Both the position numbers and the translations under genes were made by a program. From Streptomyces nigra (GTDB taxonomy: Bacteria > Actinomycetota > Actinomycetes > Streptomycetales > Streptomycetaceae), in assembly GCF_003074055.1 (NCBI RefSeq), contig NZ_CP029043.1, forward strand, positions 186,001 through 250,000: 64,000 bases of DNA, given 5' to 3'. The first letter of the stretch is position 1; each line of letters starts with the position of its first letter. Of this stretch, positions 16,440 through 24,655 are shown piece by piece. The notes beneath the pieces are model-generated. The model worked only from the letters and a program-made list of their open reading frames with translations. It was not told the origin of the DNA and ran no database searches.

Positions 16440-16812
16440 AGCGACTCCCTCTGACGCGCATTGGCCTACTCGGTGCAAGTCGTGCGACTGACGCGTGAAT
16501 AATCGTCAGCACTTACTTGCTCCTGAAACTATCTGTTTCATCAAGTGACGCGCCGTCATCCAAGAGGAACATGATTGCCAAGTCAAGGGGATGAGAATCC
16601 AGCAACCCCCGCCGACCCAAGTCGTCCCACTCCACCCCCTGTCACGGCCAGGGTCACATCACAGCACCCGGCAATAGGCAAGAAAAACATTTACTTGACA
16701 TAGCAATAATCGGGAAAAGGATCGGCCCCGTCGACCAGCGCGAGCGCCACGGGCCGGATCGTTGAGCCCTGCGCCGCCGCCTGCCCCCGGCTGTCGAGCG
16801 CAGGGTCCTCGC
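16440..16812. other. AT-rich intergenic region upstream of subtilase 2
   Basis: No gene. It is unusually AT-rich for this window around 16500-16600 and 16680-16720, and contains CACTTACTTG and CAAGTGA in inverted orientation (about 16510-16548), consistent with promoter and operator DNA. Confidence 0.5.
16691..16706. promoter_or_regulatory. MarR-type operator-like site TTACTTGACATAGCAA
   Basis: Its reverse complement matches 14 of 16 bases of TTGCTACGTCAAGCAA at 34770. It also contains a consensus -35 hexamer TTGACA. It is about 250 bp upstream of subtilase 2, so the target is uncertain. Confidence 0.45.
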
Positions 16813-16978
16813 TTAGGGCTGTCCCGTCATTCCCGGTGGATCAGCGCGCGGCGTCAGATGCGGGGCATCGCAAGGCGGCGGGCCGTCCGCATACCGGATG
16901 TATGCGGACGGCCCGACAACACGGCGAGGTGCGGTAGTCGGCGTCGCGCGCCCGCCGGGAATGACGGGACAGCCCTTA
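16813..16978. mobile_element. MITE with IS5-like terminal inverted repeats
   Basis: Perfect 21-bp terminal inverted repeats at 16816-16836 (starting GGGCTGTCCCGTCATTCCCG) and 16955-16975 bound a 160-bp element without a transposase. It is flanked by the direct repeat TTA (16813-16815 and 16976-16978), a 3-bp target duplication of the type made by some IS5-family elements. Inside is a 15-bp-arm hairpin (16880-16894/16900-16914) that can terminate the MFS gene. The right TTA is the stop codon (TAA) of that gene. A related right end occurs at 43277-43297. Confidence 0.75.
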
Positions 16979-18253
16979 CCGCCGGCCGGCGGCAAGCCGG
17001 ACGCTGTCGGCCGGCGCGTGCCTGGCGTCCGCCGGCGCGACGGTCCCACCGGCGGGCCCGCGGCCGGCGCGCGCGCTGTGCCAGGCCAGTACGGCCGCCG
17101 CGAGCGCCAGGAAGCCCAGACCGGTCCCCACCACACCCGCCCATCCGAACGCCGAGAAGGACAGTGCGGCGATCGCGGAGCCGGTGGCACCGCCCGCGAA
17201 CACCGAGAAGATGTAGACGGTGTTGAGACGCGCCCTCAGGGCGGGCCCTGCGGCGAAGATGCGGGCCTGGTTGGCGATCTGACCGCTCGTCGTGGCGTAG
17301 CCGAGGAGGTTGCAGCCGACGGCCAGGGCGATCAGCGACCGGCCGGCGACCCCGAACAGCACGAAGGCGAGCGCCGCCGACGTGAGCGCCATGACGTTGA
17401 CCGTGAGCGGCCCGAAACGGTCGGTCAGCCGTCCCGAGTACCGGGCGGCCAGCGCGCCCGGAACGCTGAAGAGGCCGAACAGCCCGATCACCGCGGGCCC
17501 CAGCGCGATCGGGGGCGCGGTCAGGTGGAAGGCCAGCGACGACCAGAAGGCGGAGAAGGCCGCGAAGACGGTACCTCCCAGCGCGGCGGAGACACGCAGG
17601 GAGGCGTTCCGGACGATCAGCCGGGGCAGGGAGGCAAGCAGACGGCCGTAGCTCACCTTCTCCCGGTCCGGTGCCGGGGTGTCGGCCGGCATGTAGCGCG
17701 GGAGCACCAGGAGCAGGGCGCCGGTGGCCACGGCGGCGACCACGAACCCGGCTCGCCAGGTCCCGGTGGCCTCGGCGATGAGACCGGCGGCGGTCCGGGA
17801 GAGCAGGGCACCCAGGGTCAGCCCCGTCCCCACGGCCGCCAGGACGCGGCCCGCGTTGCCGGCCGAGGCCAAGGACACGACGGTCGGCATGATGACCTGC
17901 GGCAGCACCGTGCCGGCGGAGAGCACGAGAGCGGCCGCGCCGAGGAGGGCGACCGAGGGAGCGAAGGCGCCCGCGAGGAGGCCGACGGTGGTGATCGCCA
18001 GCAGCAGGGAGGACAGCCGGCGAAGTCGTGCGCCGTCGGCGAGCGGTACGACGGTGACGATGCCCAGCGCGTAGCCGATCTGCCCCAGGGTAGCCACCAG
18101 CCCGGCGGTGGAGGCCGAGGTGTGGAAGGTGTGGGCGATCTCGTCCAGGAGTGGCTGGGTGAAGTAGATGTTGGAGACGGTGATCGCGGTCGCCGTGGCG
18201 AAGACCGGTATGGTCCCTCGTTTGACGCCTGGGCGGGTCGCTGCGCTGGTCAT
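16976..18253 (-). CDS. MFS transporter
   Basis: Twelve-TM proton-coupled exporter-type permease of 425 residues. The segment NIYFTQPLLDEIAHTFHTSASTAGLVATLGQIGYALGI is typical of the YnfM/YwfA-like drug or metabolite exporter group, and GRLTDRFGP between the halves resembles the loop motif. GGAGG lies 5 bp upstream of ATG 18253. Its stop codon is the target-site TTA of the adjacent MITE, so the original C-terminus may have been changed by the insertion; the last about 35 residues (Gly/Ala/Pro-rich) look unconserved. Substrate unknown. Confidence 0.88.
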   Translation of the reverse strand: MTSAATRPGVKRGTIPVFATATAITVSNIYFTQPLLDEIAHTFHTSASTAGLVATLGQIGYALGIVTVVPLADGARLRRLSSLLLAITTVGLLAGAFAPSVALLGAAALVLSAGTVLPQVIMPTVVSLASAGNAGRVLAAVGTGLTLGALLSRTAAGLIAEATGTWRAGFVVAAVATGALLLVLPRYMPADTPAPDREKVSYGRLLASLPRLIVRNASLRVSAALGGTVFAAFSAFWSSLAFHLTAPPIALGPAVIGLFGLFSVPGALAARYSGRLTDRFGPLTVNVMALTSAALAFVLFGVAGRSLIALAVGCNLLGYATTSGQIANQARIFAAGPALRARLNTVYIFSVFAGGATGSAIAALSFSAFGWAGVVGTGLGFLALAAAVLAWHSARAGRGPAGGTVAPADARHAPADSVRLAAGRR

Positions 18254-18416
18254 GGGGTCCTCCGGTGCACGGTTTCACGGGTGGGAGCGGGACGCCGGAG
18301 CGTCGGCGGGGTGTGCGGGCGGGCCCCGCCATGGGCCGCTCCCGGCAGCGTTCGGCCGTCGGGAGCGGAGGGCGGCTGCGGCCGTGCGCCGTACCGGGCG
18401 GCGTCCCGCACGTCGC

Positions 18417-18465
18417 GGTTCGTCGGGCCTGAGCGACTGGGGGTTCGTCGGGCCCGACCGACTGG
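18417..18465. repeat. Two tandem 24-bp repeats
   Basis: GGTTCGTCGGGCC-type units at 18417-18440 and 18442-18465 match at 22 of 24 positions, in the intergenic region upstream of the MFS gene. Function unknown. Confidence 0.6.
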
Positions 18466-18544
18466 AGCTGCCGACCCGTCGTGCGGCGCGAGCGCGCGGG
18501 AGGGCGGGAGGACGGGGAGGAGTCGTGTGCTCGGGCTCCGCTTG

Positions 18545-19030
18545 TCAGACCAGCCTGTGCCAGGTGAGTTCCGCCGTACGCTCGGCACCCCACATGCGGG
18601 TGGGCGTGGTGAGGCCGAGTCGCAGGAAGGAACCGGCGAACTCGACGCTGCGCACATGCTTACGCCCGATCCAGTTCGGAAAGAGGCTGGTGGTGACGTG
18701 GTGCTCCACGGTGTGCGGATCGACCACCTCGAACGGGCCGCCGTAGGCGACGTAACCGGTGGCCGCCCGGGCCAGCTCGTCGGCTGCCGCGTCCTCCGGA
18801 CGCGCCGCGGCCAGGTGCGGCCGGTCGCCGCGGCCCAGCTGAGCGGACATGTATCCCTCGGGGGTGTAGAGGATCAGGCCGTACGGCGAGCGTCCCAGCG
18901 GGTGGACGACCTCCCCGTCGGCGGTGGTGGCGGTGTACGCGACGAGTTGCCACGCGCCCAGCAGCCTCATGCGGACCGCCTCGCGGGCCCTGCTGTCGTC
19001 GCGTTCTGCGACCGGGTCTGTGGGGGTCAT
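18545..19030 (-). CDS. Lipocalin-like domain protein
   Basis: Small predicted beta-barrel protein of 161 residues. LLGAWQLVAYTATTADGEVVHPLGRSPYGLILYTPEGYMSAQL is the characteristic start of the lipocalin-like domain family, followed by GYVAYGGPFEVVDPHTVEHHVTTSLFPNWIG. No signal peptide, so cytoplasmic. ATG 19030 has GAGGAGC upstream. It may form an operon with the upstream dehydrogenase (67-bp gap). The ligand or reaction is unknown. Confidence 0.85.
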   Translation of the reverse strand: MTPTDPVAERDDSRAREAVRMRLLGAWQLVAYTATTADGEVVHPLGRSPYGLILYTPEGYMSAQLGRGDRPHLAAARPEDAAADELARAATGYVAYGGPFEVVDPHTVEHHVTTSLFPNWIGRKHVRSVEFAGSFLRLGLTTPTRMWGAERTAELTWHRLV

Positions 19031-19097
19031 GAGTGCTCCTCTTCGAATGGGAAAGGGTCCGCGGGACCGTCCGGCGGGCGGACGGTCCACGGATGCG

Positions 19098-20690
19098 CTA
19101 CCGGGTGAGCTCACCGTCGACGAGACGCCAGACGTTGAGGGGGTTGGCCTCGCGCAGCACCTGCGGCAGCAGCTCGTCCGGGAAGTTCTGGTAGGTGACC
19201 GGACGGACGAACCGCTCGATCGCGCCCATGCCGACCGAGGTGAAGCGGCTGTCGGAGGTGGCGGGGAAGGGGCCGCCGTGGGTGGACGCGTACGACACCT
19301 CCTGAGGGATGGAGAAGGCGTTGAAGACGATCCGCCCGGTACGGCGTTCCAGTACCGGCAGAAGCTGTTCGGTGGTCGTGCGGTCGGCGGCCTCGGCGTG
19401 CAGGGTGGCCGAGAGCTGGCCGCGGAAGGCGCGTGCCGCTTCTAGCAGTTGCTCCGTGCTGGACACCTTGACCAGCAGGAGTGTGGGGCCGAAGACCTCC
19501 TCACGCAGGGTGGGTTCGGCCAGCAGCTGCTCACCGGTGACCTCGAGCAGCAGGGCCTGTCCGTACGCCCCGCCGTCCGGGGCGCCTCCCTCACCGAGCC
19601 GGACGGCGCCGTTGTCCTGGTGGCGCCGGGCGTTGCGGGTGTAGGCGTCGTGGATGCCGGGGGTGAGCATGGGCCGTGCGTCCCACTTCTCGACCTCGGT
19701 GACGGCCGCTTCGCGCAGTTCGGCGTAGCCGGGCCCTTCCACGGCGAGCAGGACGGCGGGCTTGAGGCAGGCCTGCCCGACGTTGTACATGCCGCGCTGC
19801 ACGAGGCCGGTACCGATCTCGGCGCCACGGGCGGCCAGGGCGGCGGGCAGGACGAAGGTCGGGTTGACGCTGGTCATCTCGGTGAAGACCGGGATGGGAT
19901 CGGGGCGCTGCTGAGCGCGGCGGTACAGGGCCATGCCGCCGGCCTCGGAACCGGTGAAGGTGACGGCCTTGACCAGCGGGTGGTCCACCAGGGCTTCGCC
20001 GATCTCGTTGCCGGGGCCGCGCACCAGGGAGAAGACGCCGGGGTGCAGACCCGATTCGGCGACCGCCTCCTGGATGATGCGGCCCTCGATCTCGGAGGCC
20101 CCGGGGTGCGCGTTGTGGGCCTTGAGGACGACGGGGCAGCCGGCAGCCAGGGCTGACGCGGTGTCACCGCCCGCCACGGAGTAGGAGATCGGGAAGTTGC
20201 TGGCGCCGAAGATCGCCACAGGGCCGAGGGCCACCTTCTGCAACCGATGGTCCAGACGTGGGGTGGGCTGCCGGTCCGGCTGCGCGGGGTCGATGGCCGC
20301 CTGGAGGAAGCGGCCCTGGCGTACGACGGCGGCGAACTTGCGGAACACGCCGGCGGTGCGGACGGCCTCTCCCTCGAACTGGGCTGTGGGCAGCCCGGTT
20401 TCCAGGGAGGTCCGCTCGGCCAGTTCATCCTTGGCCGCTTCCAGCTTGTCGGCGATGAGTTCGAGGAACAGCGCCCGTTCCTCGAGCCCGGTGCGGCTGT
20501 AGCTGTCGTACGCCTCGTCGGCCAGGGACAGGGCACGGTCGACCTCGGCCGGCCCGCCGAAGGCGAACTCGGGCTCGATGAACTCGCCGGTGGCCGGGTT
20601 GAACGCCTTCATGCTTCCCGCGGTGGCGGGCACCTGGCCTCCACCGATCAGGAGTTTTCCGGTCAGTGTCATGGGTGTGCTCCCTGTCAT
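19098..20690 (-). CDS. Aldehyde dehydrogenase, 2,5-dioxovalerate (alpha-ketoglutarate semialdehyde) type
   Basis: Protein of 530 residues matching the class of ALDHs that oxidise alpha-ketoglutarate semialdehyde, the last step of oxidative pentose, glucarate and hydroxyproline breakdown. Visible motifs are the cofactor region GPVAIFGASNFPISYSVAGGDTASALAAGCPVV, VTFTGSEAGG, Glu in PVFTEMTSVNP, the catalytic Cys in YNVGQACLKP, and EEVFGPTLLLV. Its ATG (20688-20690) overlaps the isochorismatase TGA as ATGA, implying translational coupling; an in-frame ATG at 20672 is an alternative. It is controlled with that gene from the TetR-type sites at 21333/21425. Confidence 0.9.
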   Translation of the reverse strand: MTGSTPMTLTGKLLIGGGQVPATAGSMKAFNPATGEFIEPEFAFGGPAEVDRALSLADEAYDSYSRTGLEERALFLELIADKLEAAKDELAERTSLETGLPTAQFEGEAVRTAGVFRKFAAVVRQGRFLQAAIDPAQPDRQPTPRLDHRLQKVALGPVAIFGASNFPISYSVAGGDTASALAAGCPVVLKAHNAHPGASEIEGRIIQEAVAESGLHPGVFSLVRGPGNEIGEALVDHPLVKAVTFTGSEAGGMALYRRAQQRPDPIPVFTEMTSVNPTFVLPAALAARGAEIGTGLVQRGMYNVGQACLKPAVLLAVEGPGYAELREAAVTEVEKWDARPMLTPGIHDAYTRNARRHQDNGAVRLGEGGAPDGGAYGQALLLEVTGEQLLAEPTLREEVFGPTLLLVKVSSTEQLLEAARAFRGQLSATLHAEAADRTTTEQLLPVLERRTGRIVFNAFSIPQEVSYASTHGGPFPATSDSRFTSVGMGAIERFVRPVTYQNFPDELLPQVLREANPLNVWRLVDGELTR

Positions 20691-21316
20691 GCGTGTGCTC
20701 CCTCGAACGCTGCGATGAGCTCGTCGGTGGTGGTGATGGCGTGGGCGTAGGTGGGCCCGTTCAGCACGTGCGCGGCGTGGACCATCTCCGGCAGGAACGC
20801 CGCGGTGGCGTCGCGTACGAGCGTCACGTGGTAGCCGAGCTCCATGGCGAAGCGGCCGGTGGACTCGATGCAGGTGTTCGCCAGCAGGCCGACGAGCACC
20901 ACGTGGGTGATGCCGTGCTGCTTGAGCCGGAAGTCGAGGTCCGTGTTGGCGAATCCGCTCTGCGCCCAGTGCTCGGCGACGACGATCTCGCCGGGCTGCG
21001 GCTGGAAGTCCGGGTGGAACTCTCCGCCCCAGGTGCCGCGGGCGAAGCTGTGCCGCTCCATGATGCCGAGCTGGGTGGGATTGGGGTGGGCCCACGTCTC
21101 GTAGTCGCCCTCCTCCCACCGGCGGTGCGGGACGAAGATCACCTGCGTGCCGGTGTCGCGGGCGGCACCGATGACGGACCGCAGATTTTCGAGCAGGTTC
21201 ACCTGCTCCGCCATGGGTCTCAGGCGCGGCCAGATCTTCCCTCCCTCGGACAGGAAGTCGTTGAACGGGTCGACCAGCAGCACGGCCGTGTGCCGTGGGT
21301 CATAGGTCCGGGGCAT
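20687..21316 (-). CDS. Isochorismatase-family cysteine hydrolase
   Basis: Rossmann-like hydrolase of 209 residues. It has the catalytic Asp in AVLLVDPFNDF, a probable Lys replacement region around AEHWAQSGFANTDLDFRLKQHGI, and the nucleophile Cys in LVGLLANTCIESTGRFAMELGY. Members cleave C-N or ether bonds of small amides such as nicotinamide, N-carbamoyl compounds or isochorismate. ATG 21316 is preceded by GGAG. It is first in the operon with the semialdehyde dehydrogenase, so it may release an amine precursor feeding a dioxovalerate route (inference). Confidence 0.88.
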   Translation of the reverse strand: MPRTYDPRHTAVLLVDPFNDFLSEGGKIWPRLRPMAEQVNLLENLRSVIGAARDTGTQVIFVPHRRWEEGDYETWAHPNPTQLGIMERHSFARGTWGGEFHPDFQPQPGEIVVAEHWAQSGFANTDLDFRLKQHGITHVVLVGLLANTCIESTGRFAMELGYHVTLVRDATAAFLPEMVHAAHVLNGPTYAHAITTTDELIAAFEGAHA

Positions 21317-21332
21317 CGGGTCCACTCCAATC

Positions 21333-21351
21333 TGGATGACGTCCATCATCC
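21333..21351. promoter_or_regulatory. TetR operator, isochorismatase side
   Basis: TGGATGACGTCCATCATCC contains the dyad GATGACGTCCATC. It recurs in reverse orientation at 21425-21443, 92 bp away. Confidence 0.7.
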
Positions 21352-21424
21352 GGATTGAGGATTATTGCCATCATCCTGAATGTCAAGCGAGGCCCGCTTC
21401 CATCCCGCCTTCGCGAGCGCAGGT

Positions 21425-21443
21425 GTATGATGTGCGTCATCCA
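21425..21443. promoter_or_regulatory. TetR operator, regulator side
   Basis: The reverse complement, TGGATGACGCACATCATAC, matches the 21333 site at 16 of 19 positions. It lies 48 bp before the TetR start, fitting repression of both divergent promoters. Confidence 0.7.
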
Positions 21444-21490
21444 GTTGTGCAGTGTCCGCACTGCGCCGCCCCACGAAAGGCAGGCTCGTC

Positions 21491-22081
21491 ATGGGTCACT
21501 CGCAGGCGGAGAAGGCGGCCACCCGCGAGCGGGTGCTGAGGGTCGCGTCGCGCAGAATCCGTACCGACGGCGTCAATCGCCCCGGCGTGGCGGAGCTCAT
21601 GCAGGAGGCCGGCCTGACCCATGGCGGCTTCTACAAGCACTTCAGCTCCCGGGACGACCTGATCGCCCAGGCCGCGGCCTTCGCACTGTCGGAGGGGACC
21701 GTGAAGATGGAACGGTCCGCCCGCAAGAACACGGAGGACCCCCGAGCTGGCCTCATCGACGCCTACCTCGCGAAGCAGCACCGGGACGGCCCCGCCACCG
21801 GGTGCGCCCTGGTCACCCTGGGCGCCGCCGCCGGACGCGGCGACCAGGAGATCAAGCAGGCGTACGAGAAGCAGGTCCGCACGTATCTCGACCTGATCGC
21901 GGGCCTGGACGACGGCTCCGAGAACGCACGGGCAGAGGCCATGCTCACGCTCAGCGCGCTGGTAGGCGCCGTACTCATGTCCCGGGCCGTGGCCGACAAG
22001 GACTTCTCGGACGACCTGCTGCAGACCGTGACCGAGCAGCTGACGGGCCGTGCCCCGGACGAGGCACCCACCGACGCCTGA
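21491..22081 (+). CDS. TetR/AcrR-family regulator
   Basis: Repressor of 196 residues. The N-terminal helix-turn-helix RVLRVASRRIRTDGVNRPGVAELMQEAGLTHGGFYKHFSSRDDLIAQA is typical, with the THGGFYKHF motif of the NemR/AcnR-like subgroup that often senses electrophiles. ATG 21491 is chosen to match the family start, with a weak GAAAGG upstream. It is divergent from the isochorismatase/dehydrogenase operon and shares the TGGATGACG site pair. Confidence 0.9.
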   Translation: MGHSQAEKAATRERVLRVASRRIRTDGVNRPGVAELMQEAGLTHGGFYKHFSSRDDLIAQAAAFALSEGTVKMERSARKNTEDPRAGLIDAYLAKQHRDGPATGCALVTLGAAAGRGDQEIKQAYEKQVRTYLDLIAGLDDGSENARAEAMLTLSALVGAVLMSRAVADKDFSDDLLQTVTEQLTGRAPDEAPTDA

Positions 22082-22687
22082 CACCCTCGGCGCAACCCGG
22101 GCGCGGCGACGCCGACGACCCGCCCCTGCGGCCGGACGGCCGTGGCAGCACCGGCGACGCGGCCGCACCGCCCCCTTGTCCGACCCCGAGACGCCGTCAG
22201 CGACGAGGCACCCTCCCGTGAGGCTCCCCAGGGGCCGATTCCCCCTGCTGCCGTTCCCGCCTCCCCTCTTGCCGCCGGACAGTTCCTGCCACGCCTCCTT
22301 CTGCCGTCCCGCCGCCGGACCCCCTCGGGTGGCCGCTTCGACTCCCCCACTCCCTCACGCACCATCTCCTGCCGCTGACCATGGAGGTCCTGCGGCTGGA
22401 TCCGATGGCGGAGGGTCATATGGACGAGGGTGATCTGCCGGCCGCCCTACCGACCAGGAGTCCGGACATCTGGAGCACGTCACCCGAGCTCGGGTGTGGG
22501 CTTCGTCTGATCGTCTCGGATCTGAGCGATCCGAGCGATCTGCCGCCGGATCTCGAGTTTGAGGGGAAGCGGTTCCTGACTCTGTAACACGCCGGCGGCG
22601 CCGCCCTACGGGCGCCAGGGACCACGAGACCAGTCCTGTCCGGGGATTTCTGCGGTCCAGCCAGCCGGGCGGCCGACGCAACCCTGA
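22082..22687. other. Intergenic stretch with inverted repeats but no recognised gene
   Basis: It contains a GC-rich tract with low-complexity frames, an imperfect palindrome built on GATCG/GGATC around 22510-22541, and a GCGCC..GGCGCC hairpin near 22600-22615. A 68-codon open frame (22381-22587) has no family resemblance. Possibly debris of an insertion event, given the transposase scrap next to it. Confidence 0.45.
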
Positions 22688-22795
22688 TCACCCCGGATCT
22701 TCCCGCCGGCCACCCCTCGAGCCCACCCTCGCCGGCGGCAGCAATGGCTCCGCCAACGCCCACTGGGTGTCCGGCAGGTCCGGTGCGGACACCCG
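22688..22795 (-). pseudogene. IS5-type transposase N-terminal remnant
   Basis: The minus-strand frame reads VSAPDLPDTQWALAEPLLPP followed by ARVGSRGGRREDPG and a stop. This is the characteristic N-terminus of IS5/IS4-type transposases (DLTDAQWALIEPLLPP...GGRPR). Only about 34 residues survive; no continuation was found in other frames. Confidence 0.55.
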
Positions 22796-22822
22796 CCCCC
22801 GACAGCAGCCGCGTTCCAAGCT

Positions 22823-22838
22823 TTGCTTGACGAAGCAA
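22823..22838. promoter_or_regulatory. MarR-type operator TTGCTTGACGAAGCAA upstream of the FMN reductase
   Basis: Perfect inverted repeat TTGCTT-GACG-AAGCAA overlapping a -35-like TTGACG (22827-22832), with TTTACT 17 bp downstream. It matches 15 of 16 bases with the reverse complement of 34770 and 14 of 16 with that of 24439. Confidence 0.7.
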
Positions 22839-22854
22839 TTTCTTCGATGTTTAC

Positions 22855-22866
22855 TTGCTTCAGCAA
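22855..22866. promoter_or_regulatory. Second operator TTGCTTCAGCAA upstream of the FMN reductase
   Basis: Inverted repeat TTGCT-TC-AGCAA, 32 bp from the first site and just downstream of the predicted -10. Confidence 0.55.
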
Positions 22867-22910
22867 CTACATCTCGGATTTCTCGGGGTGGCCTTAGTGA
22901 AGGGTTCAGC

Positions 22911-23471
22911 ATGACCAAGATCGGAATCATCCTCGGCAGCACCCGCCCCGGCCGCAACGGCGAGGCCGTGGCGCGCTGGGTGCTCGACATCGCGTCGAAG
23001 CGCACGGACGCGGAGTTCGAGCTGATCGACCTCCTCGACTACAAGCTTCCGCACCTGGACGAGCAGCTTCCGCCCTCGATGGGCCAGTACTCCCAGCCGC
23101 ACACCCAGGAGTGGGCGCGCAAGATCGCCGGCTTCGACGGCTTCATCTTCGTGACGCCGGAGTACAACCACTCGACGTCCGGTGTGCTCAAGAACGCCAT
23201 CGACTACCTCTACGCCGAGTGGAACAACAAGGCGGCCGGGTTCGTCAGCTACGGCGCCATGGGCGGCGCCCGCGCGGTCGAGCACCTTCGCCTGATCGCC
23301 GGCGAGCTGCAGATGGCCGACGTCCGCGCCCAGGTCGGCCTGTCGCTGTTCCACGACTTCGAGAACTTCAGCGTCCTCAAGCCGGGCGAGTTCCAGGTCG
23401 AGGCCCTGAACGCCACCCTGGACCAGGTCGTGGCCTGGAGCCGGGCGCTGGCGCCGCTGCGCGCCGCGTAA
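22911..23471 (+). CDS. NAD(P)H-dependent FMN reductase (NADPH-dependent FMN_red family)
   Basis: Flavodoxin-like enzyme of 186 residues that reduces FMN, quinones or azo/nitro compounds with NAD(P)H. It begins KIGIILGSTRPGRNGEAVA (flavin phosphate loop), with the signature FVTPEYNHSTSGVLKNAIDYLY and the following FVSYGAMGGARAVEHLR. ATG 22911 is the only start consistent with the family. Two TTGCTT-type operators in its promoter link it to the MarR regulators at 33-35 kb. A strong terminator follows. Confidence 0.92.
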   Translation: MTKIGIILGSTRPGRNGEAVARWVLDIASKRTDAEFELIDLLDYKLPHLDEQLPPSMGQYSQPHTQEWARKIAGFDGFIFVTPEYNHSTSGVLKNAIDYLYAEWNNKAAGFVSYGAMGGARAVEHLRLIAGELQMADVRAQVGLSLFHDFENFSVLKPGEFQVEALNATLDQVVAWSRALAPLRAA

Positions 23472-23540
23472 CGGATTCCCGTTGTCCGCGCACGCGAAGG
23501 CGCGGACACGCGGGACCCGTTTCCCGCTCGCATCGGGGGC

Positions 23541-23572
23541 CGGGAGGGCCGTCCCGCCGTACGGCCCTCCCG
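23541..23572 (+). terminator. Terminator of the FMN reductase gene
   Basis: Perfect 12-bp arms (23541-23552 and 23561-23572), 8-nt loop, 69 bp after the stop. Confidence 0.75.
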
Positions 23573-23843
23573 CGGCGTGAGGCGGGGCGCACGGAACACG
23601 GCTGCTCCCAGAGCCGTCGAGGCCACGCAAGGCGCGCCGGGCCATTGGCCGTCGGGCCGCGGACCGCGTTCCGCCGACCACCCTTTCACGGTGATGCGGT
23701 GCGGTACCCGTCCCGGTCGCCGCGCGCCCCTCGGGCTCATCCCGCTGACATGTTCCGGCCCTTTCCGACGTGTTTCGTCGGCAGATTCCACCGGCCCGCG
23801 AAGGCCCCCTCCCCTTACCACCTCATCTCCGACAGGGATCATC

Positions 23844-24212
23844 GTGTACATCGCCGCTGTCATCCTCAGCGTTCTCCTCGCCCTCCTCTCTCTTGCCGCG
23901 GGCGCGCCGAAGGCGCAACTCAAGGGCAGCGTGCCGGAAGGGCTCGTGGCCAAGGGTCTCGGCTCCGGTCTGGTCCGCTTCATCGGCCTGGCCGAGGTGG
24001 CCGCAGCGGTCGGCCTCGTCGTGGGCATCTGGTGGCAGCCTCTGGGCATCGCCGCCGCCGTCGGTATGGCCGTTCTGATGATCGGCGCGGTCAGATACCA
24101 CGCGAAGTGGGGAGACTACGCGGACAGCGAGGCGCGCGGTGCCGCGACGGCACCCATTCTCTTCACTCTTGTCGCGGTGGCGACGGCCATCACCCTGGCC
24201 GCCTCACAGTAA
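23844..24212 (+). CDS. DoxX-like small membrane protein
   Basis: Protein of 122 residues with four predicted TM helices (about 1-21, 42-62, 66-85, 100-120). It has APKAQLKGSVPEGLVAKGLGSGLVRFIGLAEVAAAVGLVVG, the pattern of the DoxX/DoxX-like family. GTG 23844 is chosen because AGGGA lies 6 bp upstream and the first TM starts at once. DoxX proteins are linked to redox stress and thiosulfate:quinone chemistry in some organisms; here that is only an inference from the neighbouring FMN reductase. Confidence 0.82.
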   Translation: MYIAAVILSVLLALLSLAAGAPKAQLKGSVPEGLVAKGLGSGLVRFIGLAEVAAAVGLVVGIWWQPLGIAAAVGMAVLMIGAVRYHAKWGDYADSEARGAATAPILFTLVAVATAITLAASQ

Positions 24213-24411
24213 CCCTCGATGTCATGCACCTGCCATGGCACCCCTCCCCCGGGGACGCTCGAACGCGCCCGGCCAGCGGACGTACGCCTTGACGCGTGCG
24301 TCCGCTTTCCTATGAGCCGGACGAAATTCGCGGCGCGAGTTCGCTCGAATTCGGCATGCCGACAGCCCGGACGAAACGCCTCGGGCCCTCAGGCATTCCG
24401 CCAGGAATCGT

Positions 24412-24439
24412 TTGACGGCTCGCCCCTCCACGCTATAAT
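24412..24439 (+). promoter_or_regulatory. Sigma70-type promoter of the SDR gene
   Basis: TTGACG (24412-24417), 16 bp, then a perfect TATAAT (24434-24439). This is the best consensus promoter in the window. The operator at 24439 begins at its last base. Confidence 0.75.
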
Positions 24440-24454
24440 TGCAACGTCAAGCAA
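24439..24454. promoter_or_regulatory. MarR-type operator TTGCAACGTCAAGCAA
   Basis: The reverse complement is TTGCTTGACGTTGCAA, which matches 14 of 16 bases with 22823. It sits directly downstream of the -10 box, over the expected transcription start, an ideal place for repression. Confidence 0.7.
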
Positions 24455-24655
24455 ATATCGTCGGTCGTGGCTCGCCCACCCCGGACGACATGCGGACATC
24501 ACCCGACGCCACGAGCCGGCGTCAGCGGCCACCACACCGCGACATCCCGTCGCGCCGGTGCTGCCATGGATCTACGGCCTGACGCCCGAGCGCGTTAGAC
24601 GGCAGCCCTCGGACAGCCGGCAGCTCGGTGCCCTTCAAGGACAAGGAGAGTTCCC

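Noticed and set aside
16898..19108. 736-codon plus-strand open frame across the MFS and lipocalin-like genes
   Set aside because: Gly/Arg/Gln-rich shadow of two well-supported minus-strand genes.
22381..22587. 68-codon plus-strand frame starting MEVLRLDPMAEG
   Set aside because: More balanced composition than most shadows, but no ribosome site, no relatives recognised, and it covers an inverted repeat.
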